Shown here: positions 36,401 to 46,582 of the stretch, piece after piece | Position numbering within the stretch: position 1 is the first letter of the stretch | How the letters are laid out: each line of letters starts with the position of its first letter | Assembly: GCA_905181715.1 (NCBI GenBank) | Contig: CAJIYT010000003.1 | Coordinates: forward strand, 1-64,000 | Reading direction: 5' to 3' | Source: an uncultured Candidatus Poseidoniales archaeon | GTDB lineage: Archaea; Thermoplasmatota; Poseidoniia; Poseidoniales; Poseidoniaceae | DNA length: 64,000 nucleotides | The notes under the pieces: generated by a model | What the model saw: only the letters and a program-made list of their open reading frames with translations | Databases searched by the model: none | What the model was told of the DNA's origin: nothing | Program-made: the position numbers and the translations under genes

Positions 36401-39400
36401 CAATCCGAGTTTCATCAGCATCGAGTGCTGTTACTATCTTACTATATTCTGCATCTTTGGAGAATGTGAATTCCTGCAGTGAGATGTTATCGAAACCAAT
36501 TCCTTTCAAACCGTTATTCTGACCATTCTTACCATCGTCATTGGATTGGAATTGGAATTTGATATCTACAACAGAATCCTCAAGACTCAGACAGTCATAG
36601 CCCCATTCGTTAGATATTGCATCTGTTGTATTATAGACATATATGTGTGTTAAATCGATACTGCGGCTCATTACCAAGCCATCGCTATTGAAGAATACAG
36701 GGAAGTTTCCTTGACCACCATTTATATTTCTTTGATCGCCAATCAAGTCGATTTCAGCCTGATCGATAGATTCAGAAGAATTTACAAAACCATCTCCGTC
36801 ATCATCGTTTCTACAGGTTCCATCATTATTGTAATCCACCCATTGGCCAACTAATTGACCATCGTAATTGTCGCCGTTCTTATCCCAATCTAAAGTAATG
36901 GCAGAATAATCACCAGGCGTGTAAAGATTACCTTCAGAATCCCATTGATAATAGGTATCTGCATAATATTCAAAATTCAAAGCTACGAAATCACCTGACA
37001 TAGATTTCAAGTCAACATCGGGTATAGTAAAAGACTCATTTTCCCAAACATCTCCATAGCCATTACCAGCTGTATCACAAGGATGGCCAAACCAATAGGC
37101 GTTGCTTCCAAAAACCATTTCATCGCCTTGGCTATTACATTGAACTTCATCAAAGATCTGTCCTTTCTGATTATTGTCATCTGAATAGCGGTATTTCTCG
37201 TCTGAGTTTGGCTTTGGAGGTTCAAATTGCTCGATACAGGTATCTGGTGGATTTGCACAGAATACATCGGTAGGTATTGCACTATAGACAGTAGCCTTCA
37301 CTTCAAAGTCCAATGCGGAATTACCCCAATTCTCAACTTCGACCTCGAGAGGTAGCCTATCTTCGGGATAGAGGTCACCTGGGAGGAAGGTAGTGAAATC
37401 AATAACGGCTGGATCATACAAATTTTCCACGGTCACATAACCTATCAATTCGTTATTTATGGGCTGTTCATCACCATATGATGAGCCATCGAGCGTTGCC
37501 GAAATTCGATAGGTGGAACCATTGACAAAATCTGCTTGTATCGATGTAGTATATTCATCATTAGGTGCCATGTTATTCATATTAATCTGAGCAGGATGAG
37601 TCTGAACATTGCTGGTAAAAGCTGTTACTTGTTTCCAAATATTGACGTCATCAACTGCAAAGCCATCTCTTCCGGACCATCTACTGGAATCATCATTTGA
37701 ATTACTACCGGTAAATCCACTCTTGAATCTAAAGCGGATATCGACTATTGAGCCTGCGTAAGTTGAAATGTCAAAGGCGCCAACTCCGTTTTCTGAGAAA
37801 TCTGTCCAGCCATAATTAGAACCCTGTGCTTGGAGCCCAGGCGTCCAGTATTGAGAAATGGATTCAGCATTGCCTCCAAGTTGTTGGTTTCTTACACGTT
37901 CATTATCGTACCCGCCCCATATCGAAGCACCTGAAGGGCAATCTCCACCAAAGTAAGCTTCGGATGAACAGGAAATTACATCCCATCCGCCTTTATCGCT
38001 GAGTACTTCTATCATAGCCATATCATCCCAGACATCGCTTAAAATATCACCTTGTCCATCGTTATAGGTAGTTGCAGCATAGCCCATATGCATGAATAAT
38101 TCAGCTGAAATCCAAGCCCTATCGGAACCAGTCAAATCGACATCCTCCAAGACCATGCCTTCGTCCCAATTAGCACCATATCCAGACCAATCGTCACCAT
38201 TACTATCGGTTTCCATTGTTCCGTCCCACATGAAATCAGTAGGGTTGTTAGAATTAGCAGATGCTGCCGCTCCATTATTTCCAGTTCCGGTTACACCGGT
38301 ATTGTGAGTTGTTTCCTCTGCCCAATGATGATTTCCATGATAGGATTCGAAACGCCATGAACAACCCCCGTTACAGCCTGAAGTGTCTTCAGGGTTATCC
38401 CAATCAGATGAGAATACTGTTTCATTAGTAGATGCTGATTCATCGACTTCTTTTATTGTGACTTCTAAATCAGCCTGGCCGTTGAGTACGCCCATTCCTG
38501 CGTTACTAACTGTAACATTCACACTTCTACTTCCTTCGCCAATCGAACCAATATATTTGTCGGTATGAGAAAAATCGATGTCGGAAACCGACAAATCGGT
38601 ATTATCCATCTCGACGACTACGATTCTCTCATATGCGCCGTTCCAGCCCCAGTTATCATTCCAAGTTGTTTGGGCATAATTACCATGCGCTAAGACGATG
38701 TCTGGCGCACTATTTGCTCCGCCGATGAGTTGACCGACAATCGCTGTAGCAGGCCTTGATGCAGCACCATAGTACAAAGGAGCCATGTGACCACCGCTGC
38801 CATCAGATAGAGTAACTGCGATACTTGTTGGTTCATTCAGATAGTAGACGGTAGAGGTTTGACCTGTGGAGTCTGTCGATTCATCAGCACCGAATTTACA
38901 GGCGTTAAGGAAATCTGGTTCTCCATCACCATTTAGATCGGTAATGGTCACTTCCCATGCGATATATTCTCCGAAATAGACATTCTGAGAACTTGAATAA
39001 GTGCCTGTCGTTTCATCTCTAAGTGCATAAGTGACATTTTGAGTATTGGCATCATTCATTGCGACTACATCGATAATTCCATTGTCATCCACATCACCTA
39101 TGTCCATGCCTCCGAAATCTACTCCGAGGGCGTAAACGTGAGAGCCTGCTTGTTGTGTGGTTGAAAATGCATACGTAGGAGGGAATGTTTTTGTAAGGCA
39201 ATCGAATTCGATTACTGTAATGTTATCGGATTTACCTGGATTGGTCGTGACACCTGTCAGATAATCGACACCAGCGCTGCGTTGGAGCCAGATATCACTA
39301 TCTGTGCATGTTTGTCCTATTCCTTGCGTTTCGCCCCAATCTCCAACTTCTATTTCACGATAGGCATTTGCTGTTGAATCTCCTAGTTGTGTAATAATAG

Positions 39401-40076
39401 GTTGAGAGTTAGTGGTAATTGGAGCCAAGTAAGTCTTAACTACCTGCTTCTTGATATCTGCTTGTAGTTCAAGAACAAGAATGTCATCATCACCATCTTC
39501 GTCAACATCGCCAACTGCTAAGTCCCAAACCCAAACTTGATCGAATCGTGCGCTGATTGAGAATCCCCTAGCGTTAGCTTTGGGTGAGCCAGATGAATCG
39601 CATCCACCATCGTTTCCGATTATGGTAATATTGCCCAACTTATCTAAAAGCAGACCACCATTGCCATCGGACTTGAAAGGCCTATTACGTGCATAAATGA
39701 CAATGTCGTCATTCCCATCACCGGTGAAGTCTCCAACATCTACCTTTTGAGTATTTGAATGATCTGAGAATGTTGCATCTTCAGAAGTATTCGCTGAGGT
39801 CCAGATATCCGTCCGGTCATAAAAGTGTCCAGCGTCGTTCCAAAGTACAGATATTTTCAAACTTTGGTCGTTTGCGGTGACGATATCGAGATCGCCGTCG
39901 CAATCAAAATCTCCCAGCGCGACGTCGTGGGGGTCTCTTTCGGTTGTGTATTGCCTCGTTGTGGAGGCGGAGGCAAGATTTAATGCAGCGAGGCTTGAAA
40001 TCAGCATTATCAAGACCAGGGAGATTGCACGCGTTTGGGCTGCTCCGTTTGTATTCTTTCTCGACATAGTGTTCAC
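33477..40076 (-). CDS. Giant cell-surface protein (2199 aa) with FG-GAP/VCBS propeller and C-terminal membrane anchor
   Basis: GTG start with GGAGAG four nt upstream; an in-frame ATG follows at 40067. A signal peptide spans about 12-38. Residues 45-500 contain repeated calcium-binding loops (LGDFDCDGDLDIV, VGDFTGDGNDDIV, VGDVDEDGDDDIL, IGDVDDNGIIDVV), typical of FG-GAP/VCBS beta-propellers. Then come domains rich in Gly, Asn and Cys with FAVDDVNIW, resembling the MAM/immune-inhibitor-like regions of secreted archaeal proteins, and CARDB-like beta-sandwiches. Near the C-terminus are one TM helix (SVMLYLGGGAAILLIIIL) and a cytoplasmic tail ending around LIAQGYPEETARAYAQQY, which resembles a UBA helix pair. 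Probably adhesion, polymer binding or receptor-like. No protease triad is seen. Confidence 0.88.
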   Translation of the reverse strand: MNTMSRKNTNGAAQTRAISLVLIMLISSLAALNLASASTTRQYTTERDPHDVALGDFDCDGDLDIVTANDQSLKISVLWNDAGHFYDRTDIWTSANTSEDATFSDHSNTQKVDVGDFTGDGNDDIVIYARNRPFKSDGNGGLLLDKLGNITIIGNDGGCDSSGSPKANARGFSISARFDQVWVWDLAVGDVDEDGDDDILVLELQADIKKQVVKTYLAPITTNSQPIITQLGDSTANAYREIEVGDWGETQGIGQTCTDSDIWLQRSAGVDYLTGVTTNPGKSDNITVIEFDCLTKTFPPTYAFSTTQQAGSHVYALGVDFGGMDIGDVDDNGIIDVVAMNDANTQNVTYALRDETTGTYSSSQNVYFGEYIAWEVTITDLNGDGEPDFLNACKFGADESTDSTGQTSTVYYLNEPTSIAVTLSDGSGGHMAPLYYGAASRPATAIVGQLIGGANSAPDIVLAHGNYAQTTWNDNWGWNGAYERIVVVEMDNTDLSVSDIDFSHTDKYIGSIGEGSRSVNVTVSNAGMGVLNGQADLEVTIKEVDESASTNETVFSSDWDNPEDTSGCNGGCSWRFESYHGNHHWAEETTHNTGVTGTGNNGAAASANSNNPTDFMWDGTMETDSNGDDWSGYGANWDEGMVLEDVDLTGSDRAWISAELFMHMGYAATTYNDGQGDILSDVWDDMAMIEVLSDKGGWDVISCSSEAYFGGDCPSGASIWGGYDNERVRNQQLGGNAESISQYWTPGLQAQGSNYGWTDFSENGVGAFDISTYAGSIVDIRFRFKSGFTGSNSNDDSSRWSGRDGFAVDDVNIWKQVTAFTSNVQTHPAQINMNNMAPNDEYTTSIQADFVNGSTYRISATLDGSSYGDEQPINNELIGYVTVENLYDPAVIDFTTFLPGDLYPEDRLPLEVEVENWGNSALDFEVKATVYSAIPTDVFCANPPDTCIEQFEPPKPNSDEKYRYSDDNNQKGQIFDEVQCNSQGDEMVFGSNAYWFGHPCDTAGNGYGDVWENESFTIPDVDLKSMSGDFVALNFEYYADTYYQWDSEGNLYTPGDYSAITLDWDKNGDNYDGQLVGQWVDYNNDGTCRNDDDGDGFVNSSESIDQAEIDLIGDQRNINGGQGNFPVFFNSDGLVMSRSIDLTHIYVYNTTDAISNEWGYDCLSLEDSVVDIKFQFQSNDDGKNGQNNGLKGIGFDNISLQEFTFSKDAEYSKIVTALDADETRIVEVAEHDFFEGVYKIEVETIFDNTNAGTSWFGHEEISEANNLNSVIFTIKSVDLKLSNPPGLKCLTENIHVCELPRDNVLSHDWQISALNGVLEGEYDFYMTVYDMTNGVENQFVVLNQTGGQSRMLEPLERITVTYTPWNGFQDGKTYNITYFSILANTGAVSGNLLSFKAKFSDRIDVAILAQDDSVRADNIKQDLAILGMSYTQFAINDWNNYLESGWISHYDKVIMPWQTDADAKPTIDGGMGYYEKLGTSSNKAVLEDFANAGGTLQIHLSSSTNFYDYQSSTSKSLLPFNMEIQPRTTASTYVTANNMEIANPYHPLIGNLNTSAFSAFNNEGIVATSVLNTKGVSATSMPSACGGYMEIGGQFQRIIRSEADPADTVLATCSYNSGGVIVSTIDVATKSERADSNNFPLLGNMLKHMVTPYPAGFGILNSGTDITINDELPELDSATGGYKMHYMKSDATIKFGYNSQTSTALNSDWVMSGPTGWSGNTLATGIDETSSPNPEVKFCKEDADSPTGCKQGVTWGIKLYLHDDEGHTRTLSINVRTDDTRADEFSPLAHFEINMGDEAIQIHPKTPEKVIGTNTWQVIQIKISEDNLGNIPITVNFNASGSNDPDSTIGSGIVRYDWNVLFDAPYGSDVLVEHSYTKYESSRGLFNYTFENVTANLAGTIENEIRIDLQVHDKAGYTSSNYRMFFKVVPEGFGDEEPLLQYKLKDENEKLINNKGAVDTDTITFSGTVISGAEAGDVVVEIALNASDFNENRLDKADLKTLGLWDNSPNLGDGDTFELTLDISSLYTTEPTSQIIYILIYEGDDKRWRKVIEIEINLPICQGVIPPALAEAAGGKWVLDSDNECTWQSDDENGWTYNSDTDEFEEPILDNVAGANSGGSVMLYLGGGAAILLIIILSLFFVFKGGSDDADEVHMGYDGSAVQQMDPMEQYVQQLIAQGYPEETARAYAQQYTGHFQQQ

Positions 40077-40188
40077 TAGTCTCTCCGAATCCCACTTCCA
40101 CTTTAATGCCTTTGGGAAGATGTCTCCTCATCCAACTATTGAATCGACCGCAGTAAGCGGGTAATAAGAAGTGTATGGTATATTCCCA

Positions 40189-40821
40189 TCACGATGCTAA
40201 CCAGCGTGGAGCAGGGCCCCAACCATCTGTTTCACCGCCGTGAACCTTGACCAATTTACCCATTCTAAATAACGACTCCAACCATGCTTCTAGTTCCGAG
40301 TCCTGCCGGTCGCCTAGATAGTCGCTTGCAGCGAGTTCGATTGTCTCAAAAGCCAGCGCAGTAACTCCAAATTGCCTAACTGCGATGCGCATTAACTCCT
40401 TGAGCCAAGCCTCGGACATTGGATCTATTACCAGAGGGCCTTGGGCCGGAAATGGTTCTTCCACTTGCTCTAGAAGGTCCCTGAGTTCATCTACATCTGG
40501 CCGCCTGGATTGCTCCACGCCTTTTTCAGCAAGGGCGGCGTGAATATTTAAGTCGCCAATTGAACGTCGAATAATTGGGATTCGGCTTGGGTCAGGAGCA
40601 GGTATTTGTGGGCCTTGGTCGCCGTTTTTATTACCAAATAACAGACTTGAACTTCCGCGACTTTGACTCTCAACTGCTAACGGCATTGTCCAGCCAACTT
40701 TGTTTAGTCCGAGTTCAGAAACCTTGGCCGAGACCCATTGCGAATCACCTTCCAAAGTGATGTCAACTTCGTCCTCAGGTGAACGAAAGCGATATCTGAC
40801 ATAGCCTCGCAATTCGTGCAT
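40189..40821 (-). CDS. Hypothetical protein, 210 aa
   Basis: I do not recognise the family. The first 50 residues look beta-rich (MHELRGYVRYRFRSPEDEV, then ITLEGDSQWVSAKVSELGL). A Ser/Pro/Gly linker follows, then an Asp/Glu-rich helix (DVDELRDLLEQVEE), and a C-terminal helical region that could form a winged-helix fold with WLKELMRIAVRQFG and SLFRMGKLVKVHGGE. It has no signal peptide or membrane segment, so it is cytosolic. It lies 112 bp upstream of the giant surface protein and 41 bp downstream of aconitase on the same strand. Confidence 0.7.
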   Translation of the reverse strand: MHELRGYVRYRFRSPEDEVDITLEGDSQWVSAKVSELGLNKVGWTMPLAVESQSRGSSSLLFGNKNGDQGPQIPAPDPSRIPIIRRSIGDLNIHAALAEKGVEQSRRPDVDELRDLLEQVEEPFPAQGPLVIDPMSEAWLKELMRIAVRQFGVTALAFETIELAASDYLGDRQDSELEAWLESLFRMGKLVKVHGGETDGWGPAPRWLAS

Positions 40822-40862
40822 CGTTCACTCCTGTGGCTGCTCTAACTTCAACTTGACGTGTA

Positions 40863-43523
40863 TCATTGAGCTAATTTTCTCAAGACCGTGTGCAATATTC
40901 CACCATTGCGATAATATTCTACATCGACTGGAGTATCCATTCTCACTTGAACCTCAAAGATGATTTCTCTTCCTTCGGGGGTGGTCGCTGTCACTTTTAT
41001 CATTTGTAATGGAACTACGTCGTCATCGATTGGAATCGAAAACACTTCTTCACCTGACAGACCAAGGCTTTCGGCATCTTCTCCTTCCTTGAAGGTTAAT
41101 GGCAAAACTCCCATCCCCACTAGATTCGAACGGTGAATGCGCTCAAAAGAAGTCGCTATGACCGCTTTAACACCAAGCAAGAGAGTGCCCTTTGCAGCCC
41201 AATCTCGGCTCGAACCTGTACCATATTGCGATCCTGCTAGAACTATCATCGGCGAATTTGAAGCCATAGCTGCATCAAAGATACTACAAATCTCTCCAGT
41301 CTCATGGTTGACCGTCCAACCCCCTTCGGTATCCGGTGCGAGTTGATTTCTAATACGGACATTTGCAAATGTGCCTCGCATCATAATCTCATGATTACCT
41401 CTACGGCTACCAAAAGAATTGAAATCTCCTTCTTTCACACCTCTTTCGAGTAACCATTTACCAGCAGGACCATCAGCAGGAAAAGCCCCTGCTGGTGAAA
41501 TGTGATCTGTCGTCACTGAATCGCCCAGTTTGAGCAAGACTCTCGCCCCATCAATTGCTTGTATGGGACCGATTTCAGGCGATAGCCCTTGGAAGAAAGT
41601 TGGTAGACGAATGTAGGTAGAATCATTCTGCCATTGGTAAAGTGGGCTATCCTCTGCCTTAATTGAATCCCATCTGTCTTCTTGCATCACTGTAGAATAG
41701 CGTTCGTTAAACATCTCTGGAGTAATAACTGTCAATGCTTTTTCAATCTCATCCTCACTTGGCCATATATCGGTTAGCATTACCGGATTGCCAGAATTAT
41801 CTTTTCCGAGAGGATCGGTATCGAGATCGATATCGAGTGTACCAGCAAGAGCATATGCTACAACTAAGGGTGGACTTGCAAGATAAGAGGCTTTTACATT
41901 CTGATGTACACGACCTTCGAAATTACGGTTACCAGATATTACTGAGCCGACAATCAATGAATTATCAGTAATAGCCGATTCGATTTCTTCTGCCAAAGGT
42001 CCAGAGTTCCCTATGCAGGTAGTACAGCCATATCCAACATTGTTGAAACCGAGAGACGCTAGATCTTCATCGAAGCCGTTCGCTCGATAATATTCGGTAA
42101 CAACCCGACTTCCTGGCGCCAAGGAGGTCTTGACCCAAGGCTTGACATTGAGTCCTTTAGCAACCGCTTTTCTAGCGAGTATTCCTGCGGCTAACATCAC
42201 CCCTGGATTACTGGTATTAGTGCAACTGGTGATGGCGGCGATGACCACATCGCCATGATTGAGATCATAGATATCATCGCCGATTTCCACCATACCCGAA
42301 TTTGACAAATCATCTTGTGAAAGACCGTGTCCTTGATGACCGGTTTCGTGAGTTAGGGTGTGATTAAAATGACTCTTCATCTGCGTTAAATCGACCCTAT
42401 CCTGAGGACGTTTTGGCCCGGCTAAAGAAGGCTTTATCGTACCAAGGTCCAATTCAAGAACTGCACTATAGGACTTCTCTGGAGCACTGGCGTCATACCA
42501 CAATCCCTGAGTGCGACAGTAACTCTCAACCGCAGATATCGCTTCTTCTTCACGGCCGGTTAAACGAAGATAATCAAGAGTCTTCCCATCGACTGGGAAG
42601 AAGCCACAAGTAGCGCCATATTCGGGAGCCATATTAGCGATTGTAGCCCGATCTGGCAATGACAAGGCAGACATTCCTTGGCCAAAGAATTCAACGAAAT
42701 TACCTACTACTCCATGCCCTCTTAAAATCTCGACAACTCGCAATGTCAAATCGGTTGCTGTGACACCAGCGTTCAAAGATCCGACCAAACGGAACCCTAC
42801 CACATCTGGTGCGAGCATGTAAATCGGTTGTCCAAGCATAACTGCCTCAGCCTCGATTCCTCCAACTCCCCATCCAAGAACTCCCAGGCCATTTATCATA
42901 GTGGTATGAGAATCGGTTCCGACCAGTGTATCGGGCAACCAGACGCCATTTTCCTGACGAACTACAGTGGCTATCCACTCGAGATTAACCTGATGGACAA
43001 TTCCACGCGATGGTGGGACTGCACGGAAGTTTTCCAAGGACTCTTGGCCCCATTTGAGGAAACGATAACGTTCCATATTGCGGTGGTATTCGATATCTAA
43101 ATTCAAATCTAAAGCCGAAGCATTGCTGCCGGATACATCAACTTGAACCGAATGATCGATTACCAAATCTACTGGGACTTGAGGATTGACTTTGGTTGGG
43201 TCGCCGCCCATCTCAACCATAGCATCTCGTAGTGCCGCCAAATCAACTACTGCAGGAACACCTGTAAAATCCTGTAAGATCACACGACTGGGAATAAAAG
43301 GTATCTCGCTTCTATCGCCATCCGCTTGCCATTGTGCAATGGAAAGGACGTCGTCTTTAGTGACGAGAAAGCCATCGCAGTTTCGTAAAGCACCTTCGAG
43401 TAATACCCTAATCGAATAGGGTAAAGCGGAGGTATCATGACCTGATTCGTCGAGTGCAGAAATCGCGTGGAAACTACCGCCTTTGTCGAAATCTCTCTTC
43501 GATGCAAAGTAATCTTCCGCCAT
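40863..43523 (-). CDS. acnA: Aconitate hydratase, AcnA/IRP1 type
   Basis: 886 residues, full length for the AcnA/IRP1 class. Fe-S ligands are in [19 protein letters not shown] and [17 protein letters not shown]. Substrate residues appear in [21 protein letters not shown] and, in the swivel domain, [16 protein letters not shown]. The enzyme interconverts citrate and isocitrate in the TCA cycle. With the KorAB-like genes 1.2 kb away it suggests an oxidative TCA cycle. The ATG start is 43 bp after the cyclophilin gene end. Confidence 0.97.
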   Translation of the reverse strand: MAEDYFASKRDFDKGGSFHAISALDESGHDTSALPYSIRVLLEGALRNCDGFLVTKDDVLSIAQWQADGDRSEIPFIPSRVILQDFTGVPAVVDLAALRDAMVEMGGDPTKVNPQVPVDLVIDHSVQVDVSGSNASALDLNLDIEYHRNMERYRFLKWGQESLENFRAVPPSRGIVHQVNLEWIATVVRQENGVWLPDTLVGTDSHTTMINGLGVLGWGVGGIEAEAVMLGQPIYMLAPDVVGFRLVGSLNAGVTATDLTLRVVEILRGHGVVGNFVEFFGQGMSALSLPDRATIANMAPEYGATCGFFPVDGKTLDYLRLTGREEEAISAVESYCRTQGLWYDASAPEKSYSAVLELDLGTIKPSLAGPKRPQDRVDLTQMKSHFNHTLTHETGHQGHGLSQDDLSNSGMVEIGDDIYDLNHGDVVIAAITSCTNTSNPGVMLAAGILARKAVAKGLNVKPWVKTSLAPGSRVVTEYYRANGFDEDLASLGFNNVGYGCTTCIGNSGPLAEEIESAITDNSLIVGSVISGNRNFEGRVHQNVKASYLASPPLVVAYALAGTLDIDLDTDPLGKDNSGNPVMLTDIWPSEDEIEKALTVITPEMFNERYSTVMQEDRWDSIKAEDSPLYQWQNDSTYIRLPTFFQGLSPEIGPIQAIDGARVLLKLGDSVTTDHISPAGAFPADGPAGKWLLERGVKEGDFNSFGSRRGNHEIMMRGTFANVRIRNQLAPDTEGGWTVNHETGEICSIFDAAMASNSPMIVLAGSQYGTGSSRDWAAKGTLLLGVKAVIATSFERIHRSNLVGMGVLPLTFKEGEDAESLGLSGEEVFSIPIDDDVVPLQMIKVTATTPEGREIIFEVQVRMDTPVDVEYYRNGGILHTVLRKLAQ

Positions 43524-43566
43524 GATGCGGGCGAATGGTCACCCGTCTATCAATTTGGCCCAGTAA

Positions 43567-44652
43567 TCACCAGAATTGCCACCATGATGCTTCTTCGGTA
43601 AGAAGTGAAGCACTGACGACTGTAACTGGGTATGTGGGTCCTTCGTTGCCACTGGCGCATGCTTGACCGCTACCACCACAAGAAACTTGAGATATTTGAT
43701 CGATTACATCGATACCAGTGGTGCTTTTACCATCGATTTCCCCTTGGTATGCCATACCGAATGCGGTATATTGACCATCGAGACTGTAAGCACCGGTGGA
43801 GTCGACCAGATAGAATTGACTTCCAGCCGAGTTCTCATTGGAAGAACGTGCTGCGGCAAGAACTCCTGGGTCGTGAGTATTACCGAATTCTGCAGGAATT
43901 ACCCATTGAGTCTCATCGTCTTTACACTCGTCACTTGCGACACTAGGATTGCTAGAGCAATAACCGAAAAAGGCACCAGCGTGCCCACCAGATCCATCAT
44001 TGTTCTCGAAATCGCCACTTTGAATCATGAAATCGTTGATGACGCGATGGAAAATTACGCCGTCATACCGATTTGCATTTACGTTTTCTCGGAAACTCTC
44101 GGCATGCATCGGGGTGCTGCTATCATCGAGTGAAATCCATATTTTCCCATTGTGATCAACTCCAGCGGTATCGGTCCAAGAAACCTCCATCATCACATCA
44201 CCATTTAGTTTAACTGCTGTGGTATCAGTTAGTACTTTTGCTAAAGCAAGTATGAGTAATGCTCCGCCAACAATTGCTATCAAGCCAAAAGGAGTAGGAG
44301 CTCCACCAATCATTAGTTTCGGCATTAAAGTCTCAGAAATACCCTTATCCTGCATTTCATTACGTAAATTATTGTAAACCGAGCCGCATGCTTTATCGCG
44401 TGGATTCAATTTTACTGCCTCATCGAGTAAACCAGCAGCGCGTCGGTAATCACTTTTTGAGCCAGATTCCTTGGCCATGTCCCATATTGCATTGCCGGCT
44501 AAGCGAAGAGTTGTAGGATGCTCACCTTTGCCGTCGATTGCTCTCAATGCTTCCAAGGCAGATTCTGGGTTTCCTTTCTTGAGTAATTTCTCGGCCTTAT
44601 CCCATGCCTCAGCGCGAGATTTGGTAATACTCTCTTTATCTGTTCCGGCCAT
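43567..44652 (-). CDS. Membrane-anchored cyclophilin-type peptidyl-prolyl isomerase with N-terminal TPR-like region
   Basis: 361 residues. Residues 1-105 form helical TPR-like repeats (AWDKAEKLLKKGNPESALEAL, then RRAAGLLDEAVKLNPRD). One TM helix lies at about 118-142 (PFGLIAIVGGALLILALAKVL). The remaining part is a cyclophilin domain with FHRVINDFMIQSGDF, NSAGSQFYLVDS and LDGQYTAFGMAY. The Arg of FHR and the Gln of MIQSG match active cyclophilins. Topology places the isomerase domain outside the cell, with several extra cysteines for disulfides, and the TPR part in the cytoplasm. It may fold exported proteins such as the giant surface proteins in this window. Confidence 0.9.
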   Translation of the reverse strand: MAGTDKESITKSRAEAWDKAEKLLKKGNPESALEALRAIDGKGEHPTTLRLAGNAIWDMAKESGSKSDYRRAAGLLDEAVKLNPRDKACGSVYNNLRNEMQDKGISETLMPKLMIGGAPTPFGLIAIVGGALLILALAKVLTDTTAVKLNGDVMMEVSWTDTAGVDHNGKIWISLDDSSTPMHAESFRENVNANRYDGVIFHRVINDFMIQSGDFENNDGSGGHAGAFFGYCSSNPSVASDECKDDETQWVIPAEFGNTHDPGVLAAARSSNENSAGSQFYLVDSTGAYSLDGQYTAFGMAYQGEIDGKSTTGIDVIDQISQVSCGGSGQACASGNEGPTYPVTVVSASLLTEEASWWQFW

Positions 44653-44760
44653 GCTCCGCCGAGAATCGCATAGTTTTTGAGCACTACTCTTGCCTCGATG
44701 CGATAATGTCGACTACAATACATTCAAAGAGCGATTCCGTTTCACCAACTCTAATGGCCC

Positions 44761-44775
44761 GTGCCCTATGGGCAC
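44761..44775. promoter_or_regulatory. Perfect 6-bp hairpin upstream of korA-like gene
   Basis: GTGCCC-TAT-GGGCAC is a perfect stem with a 3-nt loop, ending 22 nt before the chosen ATG at 44798. It could be a leader hairpin or an operator in the divergent region between the cyclophilin and oxidoreductase genes. If translation began at the TTG at 44690 it would be coding. Confidence 0.25.
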
Positions 44776-44797
44776 AAGGCGTTGGAGTCTGAAAAGT

Positions 44798-46582
44798 ATG
44801 AGCAATATCGTCAATGATTTCTGTATCAATATCGCAACTGCGAACGGAACCGGATCACAATCTGCAAATCTAATATTACTACAATCGTTTTTCGACATGG
44901 GAATTCCATCCAGTGGCAAAAATCTATTCCCGTCTAATATCTCAGGATTACCAACTTGGTACATTATTCGTGTCTCCGATAATGGTTATCAAGCACCTGG
45001 AAACTTCACTCACATTCAAGTTCTGTTCAACAAGGATACATGGGAGGAAGACCTTGCAGCGCTAGATCCCGGGACAGTAGTCATTTGGAATACCGATAGC
45101 AAGATGCCAATGACAAGGGAGGATGTGATCTCATATCCAGTACCAATGACTAAAATAGCGCGAACACTTAATGCAAAACTGGCGAGAATGGTTGCTAATG
45201 TCATCTATGTCGGCGTAATTGCTGAATTATTAGACATTGATCAGGAAGTTCTTAATGAGGCCATTTCAAAACAATTCGGTGGAAAGGCCAAAGCGATTGA
45301 ACTCAATGCAGAGGCTGCCCGATTAGGGCGCGAATATGCACGGGAAAATCTGACCAAAATCGACCCTTACCTCGTTGAATCAAGAGAGTCTGAAGGTGAT
45401 GAATTCTTCATCGAAGGGAATGAAGCATTAGCTCTGGGATCGATTTTTGGTGGAATTCAGGTATTGGCATGGTATCCGATTACACCGTCCTCGTCTGTGG
45501 CTGAAGGGATCATCAATTGGTTACCTGAATTACGAGACAAGGATGGAAAGGCCACATATGCAATCATCCAAGCTGAAGACGAACTCGCTGCTGCCGGAAT
45601 GATAATCGGTGCCGGATGGGCTGGTGCTCGTGCAATGACTGCAACAAGTGGCCCGGGTATTTCTCTAATGCAGGAATTTATTGGACTATCGTATTTTGCC
45701 GAGATACCCTGCGTATTCTGGGATGTTAACAGAGTCGGTCCTTCGACAGGTTTGCCGACCAGAACCCAACAAGGAGACCTAACAATGCTCTATGAGAGTA
45801 GTCATGGAGACACACTCCACATTGTTCTAATTCCAGGAACCGTCGAAGAATGTTTTGAATTCGGATGGAAAGCATTTGATGTCAGTGAACGCTATCAAAC
45901 CCCAGTGATGGGTTTTAGTGATCTCGACCTAGGGATGAATCGATGGGCTTGCAAGGGCTTTGAATACCCTGATACACCAATGGATAGAGGAAAGGTTTTG
46001 CTGACCAAAAAACAGATGGACGCGATCGAGAACTATGGACGCTACCGCGATGTTGACGGCGATGGTATCCCTTACCGTACCTTACCAGGTAGTGGTTTGG
46101 ACCCAATTCTGTATCGCGGTACAGGACATGATGAAGATGGTACTTACAGTGAGAAGCCTGATGTTTACTTCAAATTGATGGCTCGCCTAAAGCGCAAAAT
46201 CATGAATTCAGCTGATAATCTGCCAGTTCCTCTTTTCCGTGAGGAGGAAGAGTGTGAAGTCGGTATTGTTTATTATGGCTCAATGGAAAACATCATCCAA
46301 GAAATCGACGACATCTTAGAAGAGACCGGCCGCAAGGTCAGCCAATGTAGGGTGAGAGCCTTGCCTTTACACAGCGAGGTAAAGGAATTCATGGAACGCC
46401 ATGAGACCATCATCGTCCTCGAGGTCAACCGAGATGGGCAACTGAATGGTATTATGCGCAAAGAGATGCCGACTGAATTATTGACACGGATTCACAGCGT
46501 AGCCTACAGCGATGGACTGCCCCCGAGAGCGACTCAATATGCCGATATGATTCTCAACGTTTTAGAGGAGGTGGGAGTATGA
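44798..46582 (+). CDS. korA: 2-Oxoacid:ferredoxin oxidoreductase, fused gamma-alpha subunit
   Basis: 594 residues from the ATG at 44798. Residues 1-200 are the gamma domain (GTGSQSANLILLQSFF, LPTWYIIRVS). From about 210 the alpha domain has WYPITPSSSVAEGI, IIQAEDELAAAGMIIGAGWAG and RAMTATSGPGISLMQEF, including the TPSS loop typical of this family. It oxidatively decarboxylates a 2-oxoacid with CoA and ferredoxin; the fused KorA/KorB two-gene form usually acts on 2-oxoglutarate. A TTG at 44690 is in frame but would add a charged, unconserved extension. KorB follows with a 4-bp overlap. Confidence 0.9.
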   Translation: MSNIVNDFCINIATANGTGSQSANLILLQSFFDMGIPSSGKNLFPSNISGLPTWYIIRVSDNGYQAPGNFTHIQVLFNKDTWEEDLAALDPGTVVIWNTDSKMPMTREDVISYPVPMTKIARTLNAKLARMVANVIYVGVIAELLDIDQEVLNEAISKQFGGKAKAIELNAEAARLGREYARENLTKIDPYLVESRESEGDEFFIEGNEALALGSIFGGIQVLAWYPITPSSSVAEGIINWLPELRDKDGKATYAIIQAEDELAAAGMIIGAGWAGARAMTATSGPGISLMQEFIGLSYFAEIPCVFWDVNRVGPSTGLPTRTQQGDLTMLYESSHGDTLHIVLIPGTVEECFEFGWKAFDVSERYQTPVMGFSDLDLGMNRWACKGFEYPDTPMDRGKVLLTKKQMDAIENYGRYRDVDGDGIPYRTLPGSGLDPILYRGTGHDEDGTYSEKPDVYFKLMARLKRKIMNSADNLPVPLFREEEECEVGIVYYGSMENIIQEIDDILEETGRKVSQCRVRALPLHSEVKEFMERHETIIVLEVNRDGQLNGIMRKEMPTELLTRIHSVAYSDGLPPRATQYADMILNVLEEVGV

